A DNA stretch of 64,000 nucleotides from positions 231,994-295,993 of the forward strand of contig NZ_FOTW01000009.1 of NCBI RefSeq assembly GCF_900114705.1, in the 5' to 3' direction. Below the pieces are notes generated by a model. The model ran no database searches. It worked only from the letters and a program-made list of their open reading frames with translations, and was not told the origin of the DNA. The stretch is from Rugamonas rubra. GTDB taxonomy: Bacteria; Pseudomonadota; Gammaproteobacteria; Burkholderiales; Burkholderiaceae_D. Below, piece by piece: positions 8,539 to 18,319 of this stretch. A program made the translations under genes and the position numbers. Each line of letters opens with the position of its first letter. The first letter of the stretch is position 1.

Positions 8539-9114
8539 TTAGTTGCGCACGACGCGCTTGTACTCGTTGGTGCGGGTGTCGATCTCGATGACGTCGTCCT
8601 GGCTGACGAACAGCGGCACTTGAACGATGTGCTGATGGGCTTCGATCGCGTTTTCGATCTTGGCTTCCTTCAGGACGTTGCCCGAAGTGTTGCCCTTGAC
8701 CGCAGGCTCCGAGTAGACGATCTGGCGGGCGATGGTGGTTGGCAGCTCGACCGAGATGGCCTTGCCGTCGTAGAACACCGCTTCGCATTCCATGCCGTCC
8801 TTCAGGTAATGCAGTGCATCGCCCAGGTTCTCTTCTTCGATTTCGTACTGTTCGTATTCGGAATCCATGAAGACGTACAGTGGATCGGCGAAGTACGAGT
8901 AGGTCACTGGCTTCTTATCCAGCACGACGACGTCGAACTTGTCGTCGCCGCGGAACACGTTTTCCAGCGGGCTGTTGGTCAGAAGATTCTTCATCTTCCA
9001 TTTGTAAGTGAAGCCCGTGCGGCTCGAACCGTTGACATCAGAACGCAACACGATCATAGGCTTGCTATCAACCATAATGATGTTGCCAACACGAATTTCT
9101 TTTGCAGGTTTCAT
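8539..9114 (-). CDS. efp: Translation elongation factor P
   Basis: A 191-residue EF-P that relieves ribosome stalling at polyproline. The KOW-like N-domain holds the modification loop with Arg at residue 32 (NGSSRTG), the residue rhamnosylated by EarP, instead of the lysine used by EpmA systems. Two OB-type domains follow and the protein ends in [10 protein letters not shown]. earP lies directly upstream on the same strand, so enzyme and substrate genes are adjacent. A strong hairpin terminator follows. Confidence 0.95.
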   Translation of the reverse strand: MKPAKEIRVGNIIMVDSKPMIVLRSDVNGSSRTGFTYKWKMKNLLTNSPLENVFRGDDKFDVVVLDKKPVTYSYFADPLYVFMDSEYEQYEIEEENLGDALHYLKDGMECEAVFYDGKAISVELPTTIARQIVYSEPAVKGNTSGNVLKEAKIENAIEAHQHIVQVPLFVSQDDVIEIDTRTNEYKRVVRN

Positions 9115-9237
9115 AAAGAGTGTACGTAAAAAGTGGGTTGCATAAAAATCATCTGCCGCCTTCGGACTTGGCGCCCTCGGCTCACGTTTGATCGAGTAAA
9201 AATACGGTAGAAATTAACCGAATATTATACCTTCTTT

Positions 9238-10416
9238 TTAGCCTGTCGCCGACCTCAGCGAACAGGCAAACTTCAGCAAATTGCCGGTCATATCATCGTT
9301 TTCCGTCATTTTTTGCTGCCATGCCTCGGCCTGGCCGGCCATTTGCGGCAGGTCGGCGCGCAAGGCGGACCACAGGGCGGCCCAGCCGTCCTGCTGCGGC
9401 GCGGCCTCGGCGCCGTTCCAGCACAGTGAAAACCGCGCCAGGCTGTCGATGCCGCCGGCGTAGCGGCTCAGGAATGCGCGCAATTTTACATGATGCAGGT
9501 TCTCGTCCTGCGGATAAATATGCCAGACGAAGGGCCGGCCGGCCCACTGCGCGCGCACGAACGAGTCCTCGCCGCGCACCAGGTTCAGGTCACAGGCCCA
9601 CAACAGCTTGTCGTAGTCCGGCTGGGCGACAAAGGGCAGCACGCGCACGCTGAGCGAACCGACGGTGCGCGCCGCGCCGGCGCTCGGCGCCGCGTCGAGG
9701 AAACCGCGCACCGTCTCGCTGGCCACACCCTCGGGCACCAGGCAGGTGACCGCCTCCGCACCCTGCTGCCAAGCCTCGAACAGGGCCGCCACCGGCGCGT
9801 GCGGATAGCAGAACAGCGACACCTTGATCGACGCCATCTCCGCCGCCGTCACGCCGAACGGCGCCAGGAAGGCAGCCATCGCCGCCGGATCGGCCTGGAA
9901 CCGGCGCCGCTGCTCAAGCAGATCGGCCTCGCGCAACAGGCCGCCGGTCTTGTCGGTGAAGCCGGGGAAGAAGAAGTGCTTGGTCAGCGGCAGGCGCGGG
10001 TGCGACGAGGGCAGCGTGTGGCAGCCCTCGACCCACTCCTCGGCGCTCAGCCCCTCCAGGTTGAACCACACCGGGCGCGGCTGGCACTGCGCCATCGCCG
10101 CGATGTAGCCGGGCGGGATGTCGACGGCGAAGAACTCGATGACGATGTCGGCGATGTCCTCGGGCGCGAACACGCCCTCCTGGTCGCGCCAGTGGCACAC
10201 CGTCACGCCCTCGATCTGCTGCGTCTCGGCGCCCGGCACCACCGCGGGGCAGATGCGGCGGAAGCTGGCCAGGTCGTCGACCCACAGGGTGACGGCGATG
10301 CCGTGCTCGCGCCACAACTGGCGGGCGAAACGCCAGCAGATGCCGATGTCGCCGAAGTTGTCGACGACGCGGCAGAACAGGGCCAGGGTGCGGAACGGAT
10401 GTGTACTCGGGGACAT
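9238..10416 (-). CDS. earP: EF-P arginine rhamnosyltransferase EarP
   Basis: A 392-residue GT-B-type glycosyltransferase that moves rhamnose from TDP-rhamnose onto Arg32 of EF-P. The N-terminal motif FCRVVDNFGDIGICWR contains the two conserved Asp (here 19 and 23), and the C-terminal domain has RGEDSFVRAQWAGRPFVWH, which holds the conserved nucleotide-sugar binding Glu. Placement upstream of efp is the usual arrangement in this lineage. The TDP-rhamnose synthesis genes are not in the window. Confidence 0.93.
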   Translation of the reverse strand: MSPSTHPFRTLALFCRVVDNFGDIGICWRFARQLWREHGIAVTLWVDDLASFRRICPAVVPGAETQQIEGVTVCHWRDQEGVFAPEDIADIVIEFFAVDIPPGYIAAMAQCQPRPVWFNLEGLSAEEWVEGCHTLPSSHPRLPLTKHFFFPGFTDKTGGLLREADLLEQRRRFQADPAAMAAFLAPFGVTAAEMASIKVSLFCYPHAPVAALFEAWQQGAEAVTCLVPEGVASETVRGFLDAAPSAGAARTVGSLSVRVLPFVAQPDYDKLLWACDLNLVRGEDSFVRAQWAGRPFVWHIYPQDENLHHVKLRAFLSRYAGGIDSLARFSLCWNGAEAAPQQDGWAALWSALRADLPQMAGQAEAWQQKMTENDDMTGNLLKFACSLRSATG

Positions 10417-10550
10417 AGATGCTCAGGCGGAACGGGAAAAAATGATCCGCAGCTGGACGACTTGTTGCAGGCGGTCGCGGGCGCGCCGTCGGCGCGTCCA
10501 AGGGCGCCATTCTAACCGATTTCGGCTACGGGCCTGAACGGCCGACGAAC

Positions 10551-10590
10551 AAGAAAAAAGCCGCGCTAGTGACCTAGGCGGCTTTTTCTT
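10551..10590 (-). terminator. Terminator at the end of the tRNA array
   Basis: AAGAAAAAAGCCGC and GCGGCTTTTTCTT form a near-perfect stem with T-runs on both strands. It lies 22 bases beyond the 3' end of the last tRNA-Glu and would also stop transcription from the other side. Confidence 0.85.
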
Positions 10591-10611
10591 GTCGCTCCGA
10601 TGGAGCTTGAC

Positions 10612-10687
10612 TGGCGTCCCCAAGGGGATTCGAACCCCTGTACTCACCGTGAAAGGGTGATGTCCTAGGCCTCTAGACGATGGGGAC
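10612..10687 (-). tRNA. tRNA-Glu (TTC), copy 1
   Basis: 76 nt with encoded CCA. The anticodon loop CTTTCAC gives anticodon TTC. Acceptor stem starts GTCCCC. Last gene of the array before the terminator. Confidence 0.97.
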
Positions 10688-10754
10688 AGAAATCTGTCCT
10701 TGGATGCCGACCACACATCCAGACCTGATGCTACTACAACTTACTACCGAATCC

Positions 10755-10830
10755 TGGCGTTCCCAGGGGGATTCGAACCCCCGTACTCACCGTGAAAGGG
10801 TGATGTCCTAGGCCTCTAGACGATGGGAAC
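10755..10830 (-). tRNA. tRNA-Glu (TTC), copy 2
   Basis: 76 nt with CCA, anticodon TTC. Differs from copy 1 in the acceptor stem (GTTCCC paired with GGGAAC) and in a five-C/five-G T-arm; the changes are compensatory, so the cloverleaf is kept. Confidence 0.97.
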
Positions 10831-10878
10831 CTGGCGATCATGTCGAGTCTTTACCAGCCCTCAAAAAAGCGTGCGCGA

Positions 10879-10908
10879 ATCATAGCACAGCGCAAGAATG
10901 CAAATCAA
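10879..10908 (-). promoter_or_regulatory. Promoter for tRNA-Glu copies 2 and 1
   Basis: On the minus strand TTGATT (10908-10903) and TATGAT (10884-10879) are separated by 18 bases, with TG one base before the -10. It lies upstream of tRNA-Glu copy 2 and downstream of a terminator-like hairpin, so these two tRNAs appear to be a separate unit. Confidence 0.6.
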
Positions 10909-11038
10909 TAGATTCGACGGCTTTTCGCTGTTTTCACCAATCAAATTGGTATCGAAACAACATTGCATGCAAAAAATGTGCGGCGCGCGCCCGCCTGCGA
11001 CAAATAAGCGAAAAATACACGCGGAATAAATAGACAAC

Positions 11039-11060
11039 AAAAAAGCCGCTCTAGGCGACT
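11039..11060 (-). terminator. Terminator-like hairpin after tRNA-Glu copy 3
   Basis: On the minus strand AGTCGC pairs with GCGGCT (one G-U pair) around CTAGA and is followed by six T. It probably ends the upstream Ala-Glu transcript. Confidence 0.6.
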
Positions 11061-11083
11061 TGATCGATCGAATCTATATTTTT

Positions 11084-11159
11084 TGGCGTCCCCAAGGGGA
11101 TTCGAACCCCTGTACTCACCGTGAAAGGGTGATGTCCTAGGCCTCTAGACGATGGGGAC
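11084..11159 (-). tRNA. tRNA-Glu (TTC), copy 3
   Basis: 76 nt with CCA, anticodon TTC, acceptor GTCCCC as in copy 1. It follows tRNA-Ala copy 1 with a short spacer. Confidence 0.97.
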
Positions 11160-11178
11160 TCACATATTTCTGCGCCAA

Positions 11179-11254
<76 letters not shown>

Positions 11255-11331
11255 CGGGCGCAGAAATCACAACAGCCGCTGTGGGCGACTTCGCATCCTC
11301 TGCAGGATGCTTTCACTACTACCAACACCGT

Positions 11332-11407
11332 TGGCGTCTCCAGGGGGATTCGAACCCCCGTACTCACCGTGAAAGGGTGATGTCCTAGGCCTCTAGACGA
11401 TGGAGAC
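11332..11407 (-). tRNA. tRNA-Glu (TTC), copy 4
   Basis: 76 nt with CCA, anticodon TTC. Acceptor GTCTCC pairs with GGAGAC, a compensated variant of the other copies. Confidence 0.97.
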
Positions 11408-11432
11408 TCATGTCCGTTTGTTTCTGCGCTAT

Positions 11433-11508
<76 letters not shown>

Positions 11509-11597
11509 CGGGCGCAGAAATCAATATACCGCTTGCGCGATCTCGTGCCCTTCTACAAGACACTCTTTTTACTACCTTTACCACTACCAGCGTCAGC

Positions 11598-11673
11598 TGG
11601 CGTCCCCAAGGGGATTCGAACCCCTGTACTCACCGTGAAAGGGTGATGTCCTAGGCCTCTAGACGATGGGGAC
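11598..11673 (-). tRNA. tRNA-Glu (TTC), copy 5
   Basis: 76 nt with CCA, anticodon TTC, acceptor GTCCCC. Confidence 0.97.
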
Positions 11674-11726
11674 CAGGAACTACCGACAACATGTACTGCT
11701 TCACAAACTACCTACTTCTACGCTAG

Positions 11727-11802
<76 letters not shown>

Positions 11803-11910
11803 TCTGGCGTAGAAATAATAAAAGTCGCACAGGGCGACTTTTGTTTCACTACTTGTTTCAAATCCAGCATCAAGCCAAACTTCCAACAATCAGTACAAAC
11901 AACGGTCAAA

Positions 11911-11934
11911 CTACATCTACATCTACATCTACAT
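11911..11934. repeat. CTACAT hexanucleotide repeat, four units
   Basis: Four exact CTACAT units followed by a partial CTGTAT unit, in the spacer between tRNA-Glu copy 6 and tRNA-Ala copy 3. Non-coding. Confidence 0.8.
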
Positions 11935-11956
11935 CTGTATTCTACTACAACAACTC

Positions 11957-12032
11957 TGGCGTCCCCAAGGGGATTCGAACCCCTGTACTCACCGTGAAAG
12001 GGTGATGTCCTAGGCCTCTAGACGATGGGGAC
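11957..12032 (-). tRNA. tRNA-Glu (TTC), copy 6
   Basis: 76 nt with CCA, anticodon TTC, acceptor GTCCCC. First Glu gene of the array in transcription order. Confidence 0.97.
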
Positions 12033-12089
12033 CGCGAACAACTATTTCTGCACCACTAGATCATATCAGAACCGACTGCTTCCCGATAT

Positions 12090-12165
<76 letters not shown>

Positions 12166-12183
12166 GTCTGGTGCAGAAACAAG

Positions 12184-12211
12184 AGTATAGCAAAGGATCC
12201 TCACTCTGCAA
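12184..12211 (-). promoter_or_regulatory. Promoter of the tRNA-Ala/Glu array
   Basis: On the minus strand TTGCAG (12211-12206) and TATACT (12189-12184) are 16 bases apart, close to consensus. Transcription would start about 12 bases before tRNA-Ala copy 4. It shows that the array need not depend on the gltX transcript. Confidence 0.75.
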
Positions 12212-12274
12212 ATACCCTTTTGCAACTTTGCAGATTTATTCTCTGCGGCTGCCCATTCGCACATGTTTGGCGAG

Positions 12275-13690
12275 TTACAGGAACTTCGCCAGACGCGCCA
12301 AAATCGCTTCGCGGCCGAAGATCTGCAACACCGCGTCGATGGCCGGCGTCTGCAGCTGGCCGGTGATGATCAGGCGCAGCGGCATGGCCATCTGCGGCAT
12401 CTTCAGCGTGTTGGCGGCCAACACCTCCTTGATCATCGCCGACAAGGCCTCCTTGCCCCACTCCACCGTGGCGCAGCGCTCAGCGAACTGGGCCAGCGCC
12501 GGCTTGACGGCGTCGGTCAGGTGCTGGGTCAGCAGCGCCGCGTCCGGCTTGGGCTCGCGGTAGAACAGCATGGCGGCGTCGGCCAACTCGTTGATGGTGT
12601 TGACGCGCTCCTTCATCAGCGCCAGCACGGCCGGCAGCGCCGGCGCGCCGTCGAACTGGGCGCCGTCGTCGACCATGCGCGGCATGGCCAGCTTGGCCAG
12701 GCGCTCGTTGTCGGCCAGCTTAATATAGTGGTTGTTCAGCCAGGCCAGTTTTTCGTTGTTGAACTGGGCCGCCGAGCGGGTCAGGTGGTCCAGGTTGAAC
12801 CATTCGCAGAACTGCTCCATCGAGAACACCTCGTCGTCGCCATGGCTCCAGCCCAGGCGCGCCAGGTAGTTCAGCATCGCCTCCGGCAGATAGCCCTGGG
12901 CCGGGTAGTCCATCACGCTGACGGCGCCGTGGCGCTTGGACAACTTCTCGCCGTCGGAACCGAGGATCATCGGCAGGTGGCCGTACAGCGGCAGCGGCGC
13001 GCCGATCGCGCGCAGGATGTTGATCTGGCGCGGCGTGTTGTTGACGTGGTCGTCGCCGCGCAGCACGTGGGTGATGCCCATGTCCCAGTCGTCGACGGCG
13101 ACGCAGAAGTTATAGGTGGGCGTGCCGTCCGGACGGGCGATGACCAGGTCGTCCATCTCCTTGTTGGCGATGGTGATGGTGCCCTTGACCACGTCGTCCC
13201 AGCTGACCTCGCCGTCCAGCGGGTTCTTGAAGCGCACCACCGGCTTGCGCTCGGCCGGCACCGGTGGCAGGGTCTTGCCCGCCTCCGGACGCCAGGTGCC
13301 GTCGTAGCGCGGCTTCTCGCCGGCCGCGCGCATGCGCTCGCGCATCGCCTCGACTTCCTCCGGCGAGGAGTAGCACAGGTAGGCGGTGCCGGCTTCCAGC
13401 ATCTGCGCCACCACCTCGCGGTAGCGGTCCATGCGCTGCATCTGGTAGAACGGGCCTTCGTCGTGATCCAGGCCGAGCCACTGCATGCCCTCGATGATGG
13501 CCTGCACCGCTTCCGGCGTAGAACGTTCGAGGTCGGTGTCTTCGATGCGCAGCACGAAGGTGCCGCCGAAGTGGCGGGCGAAGGCCCAGGAGTACAGCGC
13601 CGTGCGGGCGCCGCCCAAGTGGAGGTAGCCGGTAGGGCTGGGAGCGAAACGGGTGCGGACGGGCTTGGCTGGTGCGGTGGCAGTGGTCAT
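12275..13690 (-). CDS. gltX: Glutamyl-tRNA synthetase
   Basis: A 471-residue class I synthetase that charges tRNA-Glu. The HIGH-type motif is in [11 protein letters not shown] near residue 17, the KMSKS-type motif is KLSKRH near residue 253, and the helical anticodon-binding half follows. The gene lies directly upstream of the array carrying six tRNA-Glu genes and in the same orientation, so enzyme and substrate genes are clustered. E. coli gltX also has tRNA-Ala(GGC) genes nearby (known). Confidence 0.95.
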   Translation of the reverse strand: MTTATAPAKPVRTRFAPSPTGYLHLGGARTALYSWAFARHFGGTFVLRIEDTDLERSTPEAVQAIIEGMQWLGLDHDEGPFYQMQRMDRYREVVAQMLEAGTAYLCYSSPEEVEAMRERMRAAGEKPRYDGTWRPEAGKTLPPVPAERKPVVRFKNPLDGEVSWDDVVKGTITIANKEMDDLVIARPDGTPTYNFCVAVDDWDMGITHVLRGDDHVNNTPRQINILRAIGAPLPLYGHLPMILGSDGEKLSKRHGAVSVMDYPAQGYLPEAMLNYLARLGWSHGDDEVFSMEQFCEWFNLDHLTRSAAQFNNEKLAWLNNHYIKLADNERLAKLAMPRMVDDGAQFDGAPALPAVLALMKERVNTINELADAAMLFYREPKPDAALLTQHLTDAVKPALAQFAERCATVEWGKEALSAMIKEVLAANTLKMPQMAMPLRLIITGQLQTPAIDAVLQIFGREAILARLAKFL

Positions 13691-13793
13691 TGGCGGGGTA
13701 GGAATGCTTATATGTAAAAGAAGCTATTTTACCGCGTTGCCACCGAGTTGAGACCCCGGCGCGTCCCAAGGACGCAGAGCCAGGGCCAGAGCC

Positions 13794-13819
13794 AGGGTCA
13801 GACCCTAGGGTCTGACCCT
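13794..13819. repeat. GGGTCAGACCC palindrome, copy C
   Basis: Same perfect 26-bp palindrome, just after the stop of the DUF4399 gene (minus strand) and before the gltX start region. A short direct repeat (GAGCCAGGG, CCAGAGCCAGGG) precedes it. Confidence 0.85.
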
Positions 13820-13831
13820 CAATTTGCGCCG

Positions 13832-14263
13832 CTACTTGACGGTGACCTTGATGCTCTTGCTCAGGCCGGGGCCGTAGGACTGGTGGGCGCCGTTGGCGAA
13901 CTGCATGGTCAGCGTGTAGCTGCCGGGCGGCAGCTTAACCTCGGCCTCGGTCTGCCCCTTGCCGAAGTGCAGGTGGGTCTCGTCGAACGGCACCGACTCG
14001 CCGGCCTTTATCGCCGAGGCGTTGATCAACAGGTGGTGGTGGCCGGTGTTGTCGCTCATGTCGCCGGCCGGTTTGACGTCCATGCCGCTGACGGCGAACT
14101 TGACCTTGAACGGGCTGCTGACGGTGGCGCCGTCGACCGGCTCGGCAAACGACACCGTTTGCGCCAGCGCGCCGGCCATCACGCCGCCACCCAGCGCGGC
14201 GGCCAACAACACGCGCCGCACCAAACGGGCGGCGGGGAACGCGGTAGTCATATTCTTCGTCAT
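13832..14263 (-). CDS. Exported DUF4399 protein
   Basis: A 143-residue protein with an N-terminal export signal (RRVLLAAALGGGVMAGALAQ, residues 14-33). The mature part matches the DUF4399 type: 'EPVDGATVSSPFKVKFAVSG', NTGHHHLLI with a His cluster, and ETHLHFGKGQ. The histidines suggest metal binding, but the function is unknown. The ATG at 14263 has GAGGAG about 7 bases upstream and places the signal peptide at the N-terminus. A palindromic repeat follows immediately. Confidence 0.82.
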   Translation of the reverse strand: MTKNMTTAFPAARLVRRVLLAAALGGGVMAGALAQTVSFAEPVDGATVSSPFKVKFAVSGMDVKPAGDMSDNTGHHHLLINASAIKAGESVPFDETHLHFGKGQTEAEVKLPPGSYTLTMQFANGAHQSYGPGLSKSIKVTVK

Positions 14264-14362
14264 TTTGATCTCCTCTTGTGGTGTAAAACGGAAACTAAGC
14301 AAAATGACAATACTATACCGCAAACCGGAGAGCCGGGCCAACACCTGCCCGGCCCGCCAGCC

Positions 14363-15451
14363 TCAGTCGTTCTTGATGACGATGCTAGGGAACTTGCTGG
14401 TCATGTCCTTGGCCTTTTCCGCCACCTGCACGGCGATCTTGCGGGCGATGTCCTTGTAGATGGCGGCCACCGGGCCGTCCGGCTCGGCCACCACGGTCGG
14501 CTTGCCGGAGTCGGTCTGCTGGCGGATCGCCATGGTCAACGGCAGCGCGCCGAGGAACTCGACGCCGAAGTCGGCGCACATCTTGGCGCCGCCGCCGGAA
14601 CCGAAGATTTCTTCAGCGTGGCCGCAGTTCGAGCAGATGTGGGTGCTCATGTTCTCGACGATGCCAAGGATCGGGATGCCGACCTTCTCGAACATCTTCA
14701 AGCCCTTGCGCGCGTCCAGCAGGGCGATGTCCTGCGGCGTGGTGACGATCACCGCGCCCGTCACCGGCACTTTTTGCGACAAGGTCAGCTGGATGTCGCC
14801 GGTGCCCGGCGGCATGTCGACGATCAGGTAGTCCAGGTCGCGCCAGTTGGTCTGCTCCAACAGCTGCTGCAGGGCCTGGGTGACCATCGGGCCGCGCCAC
14901 ACCATCGGCTCGTCCGGGTCGATCATGAAGCCGATCGACGACACCTGTAGGCCGTAGTTCTCCAGCGGCTCCATGGTCTTGCCGTCCTTGGTGACCGGCT
15001 TGCCGCTCACGCCCAGCATCATCGGCTGCGACGGGCCGTAGATGTCGGCGTCGAGCACGCCGACCGAGGCGCCCTCGGCGGCCAGCGCCAGCGCCAAGTT
15101 GACGGCGGTGGTCGACTTGCCGACGCCGCCCTTGCCCGAGGCCACGGCGATGATGTTCTTCACGTTAGGCATCAGCTTCAGGCCGCGCTGCACCGTGTGC
15201 GAGATGACCTTCGAGGCCACGCCCACCTCGATCGCGCCGACGCCCGGCAGCGCCTGCAGCGCCGTGGCGACGCTGGCGCGGATCGCCGCGAACTGGCTCT
15301 TGGCCGGATAGCCGAGCTCGATGTCGAGCGAGACGGCGTTGCCGTCGACCTTCAAATTCTTCACAGCCTTGCCGGACACGAAGTCCTTGCCGGTGTTCGG
15401 ATCTACAACTTTTGACAATGCCGCCTTGACGTCTTCTACCGTGATGCTCAT
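14363..15451 (-). CDS. apbC: Iron-sulfur cluster carrier ApbC (Mrp/NBP35 family)
   Basis: A 362-residue P-loop ATPase that carries and delivers Fe-S clusters. An N-terminal MIP18-like domain (residues 1-85) precedes the deviant Walker A GKGGVGKST near residue 106, and the cluster-binding CxxC is in ICSNCGH near residue 270. It is divergent from metG with 135 bases between the starts, a common arrangement in this group. Confidence 0.93.
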   Translation of the reverse strand: MSITVEDVKAALSKVVDPNTGKDFVSGKAVKNLKVDGNAVSLDIELGYPAKSQFAAIRASVATALQALPGVGAIEVGVASKVISHTVQRGLKLMPNVKNIIAVASGKGGVGKSTTAVNLALALAAEGASVGVLDADIYGPSQPMMLGVSGKPVTKDGKTMEPLENYGLQVSSIGFMIDPDEPMVWRGPMVTQALQQLLEQTNWRDLDYLIVDMPPGTGDIQLTLSQKVPVTGAVIVTTPQDIALLDARKGLKMFEKVGIPILGIVENMSTHICSNCGHAEEIFGSGGGAKMCADFGVEFLGALPLTMAIRQQTDSGKPTVVAEPDGPVAAIYKDIARKIAVQVAEKAKDMTSKFPSIVIKND

Positions 15452-15547
15452 GAAAATCTCCGTATGTGATGCAGCAGTCTAGCGCAAAATAGCCAAAATT
15501 ACAGGATTCACCCTGCCGCCAAAGTGCCCACTGCGGGCATCCGCTGT

Positions 15548-15553
15548 TAAAAT
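15548..15553 (+). promoter_or_regulatory. Candidate -10 of metG
   Basis: TAAAAT lies 34 bases before the metG ATG. Upstream, TGCCC and GGGCA form a small inverted repeat around where a -35 would be. Motif-level evidence only. Confidence 0.35.
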
Positions 15554-15586
15554 GCTTGTTTCCTCCACCCACAAAGTGCATCAATC

Positions 15587-17743
15587 ATGACCCGCAAGCT
15601 GTTCGTCACCACTGCCCTGCCTTATGCAAACGCCGCCTTCCACATTGGCCACATGATGGAATACATCCAGGCCGACATCTGGGTCCGTTTCCAGCGAATG
15701 CAGCGCGACGGCGCCGGACTGCGCGAGGTGCACTTTGTCGGCGCCGACGACACCCACGGCACGCCGATCATGATCGCCGCCGAGAAGGAAGGCATCACGC
15801 CGCAGGAGTTCGTCGCCAAGATCGCCGCCGGCCGCGCCCAGTACCTCGACGGCTTCCACATCGCCTTCGACAACTGGTACTCGACCGACTCGCCGGAAAA
15901 CGTCGAGCTGTCGCAGGGCATCTACCGCAAGCTGCGCGACACCGGCCTGATCTCCACCAAGATCGTCGACCGCTTCTTCGACCCGGTCAAGGGCATGTTC
16001 CTGGCCGACCGCAACATCAAGGGCGAGTGCCCGAAATGCGGCGCCAAGGACCAATACGGCGACAACTGCGAAGTCTGCGGCGCGGCCTACCAGCCGACCG
16101 AGCTGGTCAATCCCTTCTCGGTGTTCACCGGCTCGACGCCGATCCTGAAGCCGTCCGAACAGTACTTCTTCAAGTTGTCCGACCCGCGCTGCTTCGAGTT
16201 CCTCAAGGACTGGCTGAACACCCCGGGCCGCTTGCAGCCGGAAATGGTCAACAAGGTCAGCGAATGGCTGGGCGAGGCCGGCGAAAAGCTGGCCGACTGG
16301 GACATTTCCCGCGACGCGCCCTACTTCGGCATCCCGATCCCCGACGCGCCGGGCAAGTTCTTCTACGTCTGGCTGGACGCGCCGGTCGGCTACCTGGCCA
16401 GCCTGAAGAACTACTGCCAGAAGAAGGGCATGGACTTCGACGCCCTGCTCAACGACCCGGCCACCGAACAGATCCACTTCATCGGCAAGGACATCGTCTC
16501 CTTCCACCTGCTGTTCTGGCCGGCCATGCTGAAGTTCGCCGACCATCCGGTGATCGACAAGCTGAAGGTCAACGTGCACGGCCACCTGACCGTCAACAAC
16601 GAAAAAATGTCCAAGTCGCGCGGCACCGGCATCTCGCCGCTGCGCTACCTGAACCTGGGCATGAACCCGGAATGGCTGCGCTACTACATCGCCTTCAAGC
16701 TCAACTCCAAGGTCGAGGACCTGGACTTCACCGGCGACGACTTCGTGGCGCGGGTGAATAGCGACCTGATCGGCAAATACGTCAACATCGCCAGCCGCTG
16801 CGCCGGCTTCATCGCCAAGAAGTTCGACGGCAAGCTGGCCGCCAGCCTGTCCGAAGGCGCCCAGGGCTGGATCGCGCGCGCCCTGACCACCGCCGACGGC
16901 AAGCAACGCCAGGCCAGCATCGCCGCCCACTTCGACGGCCGCGAGTTCGGCAAGGCGCTGCGCGAGATCATGGAGATCGCCGACATCACCAACCAGTACG
17001 TCGACGAGAACAAGCCGTGGATTTTGGCCAAGGACGCCGACAAGACCGCCGAACTGCACGACGTGTGCACCACCGCGCTGATCCTGTTCCGCCAGCTGAC
17101 CATCCTGCTGTCGCCGGTGCTGCCGGGCGTGGCCGCCAACGTCGCCAAGTTCCTCAACGACGAGCAACTGGTCTGGGCCGACACCGACGTCGCCAGCGGC
17201 GTCGTCTCGCAGGCCATGCTGGGCCGCAGCATCGGCGCCTACAACCACCTGATGACCCGGGTCGACGCCAAGATGATCGAGGAACTGTTCGACGCGCCGG
17301 CGCCGGCCGCAGCGGTAGCTGTTGCCGCGCCGGCCGCCAAGGCCGCCGCACCTGCCGCCGCGTCCGCCGCCGCCCCGCTCGACGGCGTGGAAGCGCTGGC
17401 GCCCGAGATCAAGATCGACGACTTCATGAAGATCGACCTGCGCATCGCCAAGATCGTCAACTGCGAGCACGTCGACGGCTCCGACAAGCTGCTGCGCCTG
17501 ACCTTGGACGTCGGCGAAGGCCGCCTGCGCAACGTCTTCTCCGGCATCAAGTCGATGTACCAGCCGGAAGAACTGGTCGGCAAGCTGACCGTGATGGTGG
17601 CCAACCTGGCGCCGCGCAAGATGAAGTTCGGCGTGTCCGAAGGCATGGTGCTGGCCGGTTCGGCCGCCGACGAGAAGGCCAACCCTGGCATCTACATCCT
17701 CAACCCGTGGCCTGGCGCCGAGCCTGGCATGCGCATCCGCTAA
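15587..17743 (+). CDS. metG: Methionyl-tRNA synthetase
   Basis: A 718-residue class I synthetase. HIGH is exact in [14 protein letters not shown] near residue 22; a zinc knuckle is formed by [18 protein letters not shown] near residue 147; KMSKS is exact in [11 protein letters not shown] near residue 342. An Ala-rich linker near residues 570-600 leads to a C-terminal tRNA-binding domain of the Arc1p/Trbp111 type ('[20 protein letters not shown]'). Length and domain order match long bacterial MetG. The following GNAT begins 9 bases after the stop, so it is probably co-transcribed. Confidence 0.96.
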   Translation: MTRKLFVTTALPYANAAFHIGHMMEYIQADIWVRFQRMQRDGAGLREVHFVGADDTHGTPIMIAAEKEGITPQEFVAKIAAGRAQYLDGFHIAFDNWYSTDSPENVELSQGIYRKLRDTGLISTKIVDRFFDPVKGMFLADRNIKGECPKCGAKDQYGDNCEVCGAAYQPTELVNPFSVFTGSTPILKPSEQYFFKLSDPRCFEFLKDWLNTPGRLQPEMVNKVSEWLGEAGEKLADWDISRDAPYFGIPIPDAPGKFFYVWLDAPVGYLASLKNYCQKKGMDFDALLNDPATEQIHFIGKDIVSFHLLFWPAMLKFADHPVIDKLKVNVHGHLTVNNEKMSKSRGTGISPLRYLNLGMNPEWLRYYIAFKLNSKVEDLDFTGDDFVARVNSDLIGKYVNIASRCAGFIAKKFDGKLAASLSEGAQGWIARALTTADGKQRQASIAAHFDGREFGKALREIMEIADITNQYVDENKPWILAKDADKTAELHDVCTTALILFRQLTILLSPVLPGVAANVAKFLNDEQLVWADTDVASGVVSQAMLGRSIGAYNHLMTRVDAKMIEELFDAPAPAAAVAVAAPAAKAAAPAAASAAAPLDGVEALAPEIKIDDFMKIDLRIAKIVNCEHVDGSDKLLRLTLDVGEGRLRNVFSGIKSMYQPEELVGKLTVMVANLAPRKMKFGVSEGMVLAGSAADEKANPGIYILNPWPGAEPGMRIR

Positions 17744-17752
17744 GGACAGCCG

Positions 17753-18232
17753 ATGAACATCGTGGTGCGCGAAGCAACGAATGACGATGCCAGACTGATC
17801 GCCGACCTCACGCGTTCCGCGTGGGCCGGCAAGGTCAACGTCACCTCGAGTGGCCACCGGGAAACCGCCGTACTCGTCGCGCAGCATTTGCGCGACGGCG
17901 GCGGTTTTGTCTTGTTGATCGACGAGGTGCCGGTCGGCTCGGTGCGCTGGCTGCCGCTCGACGCCGAGCCGGACGTGTGGGAAATCGTCCGCATGGGCGT
18001 GATCGCCGAGCGGCGCGGCAGCAATTTGTCGCAGCACCTGCTGGAGGCGGTGATCCACCACGGCCTGACCTGCGGCGTCGAGGAGCTGCGCCTGGCCGTG
18101 CGCAGCGACCAGCCCAAGCTGATCGACTTCTACGCCGCCTTCGAGTTCGAGCTGGCCGAGGAGCTGGAATACAGCCACGCCAACCCGATGGAGCCGCCGC
18201 CGCTGGTGATGCGGCGCCTGCTGCGGCACTAG
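17753..18232 (+). CDS. GNAT-family N-acetyltransferase
   Basis: A 159-residue acetyltransferase. The acetyl-CoA loop region is MGVIAERRGSNLSQHLLEA near residues 82-100, and 'FYAAFEFELAEELEYSHAN' near the end is the usual late GNAT segment. Substrate unknown. The last 153 bases (18080-18232) are repeated almost exactly at 19191-19343, with one base different, so this gene has been the site of a rearrangement that brought in the AT-rich DNA that follows. Confidence 0.85.
   Translation: MNIVVREATNDDARLIADLTRSAWAGKVNVTSSGHRETAVLVAQHLRDGGGFVLLIDEVPVGSVRWLPLDAEPDVWEIVRMGVIAERRGSNLSQHLLEAVIHHGLTCGVEELRLAVRSDQPKLIDFYAAFEFELAEELEYSHANPMEPPPLVMRRLLRH
18080..18232 (+). repeat. 153-bp direct repeat, copy 1 (3' end of GNAT gene)
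   Basis: Identical to 19191-19343 except for one C/G difference (GAGCCGCCG here, GAGCCGGCG there). This copy is the functional 3' end of the GNAT gene. Confidence 0.95.
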
Positions 18233-18315
18233 AATTGGAATCAGGTCGTGAAGTTTCTTTCAACGGACTGAAGATTGATCTGACGCCAAACCAGCCTTAT
18301 CGCATTCTAAATTAA
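18233..18315 (+). pseudogene. 3' remnant of an unidentified gene
   Basis: Directly after the GNAT stop, an open frame of 27 codons runs to a TAA at 18313; it reads through the stop region as ...GREVSFNGLKIDLTPNQPYR... and has no start of its own. Composition is lower in GC than the neighbours. It looks like the tail of a gene cut off by the rearrangement; identity unknown. Confidence 0.35.
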
Positions 18316-18319
18316 TGCG

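Noticed and set aside
11911..11934. CRISPR-like array
   Set aside because: The repeat is a 6-bp microsatellite without spacers; no CRISPR array or cas gene is seen in the window.
15581..18229. Very long open frame on the minus strand opposite metG and the GNAT
   Set aside because: It mirrors metG codon for codon, is Val/Asp/His-rich as expected of antisense frames in high-GC DNA, and has no domain or ribosome site.
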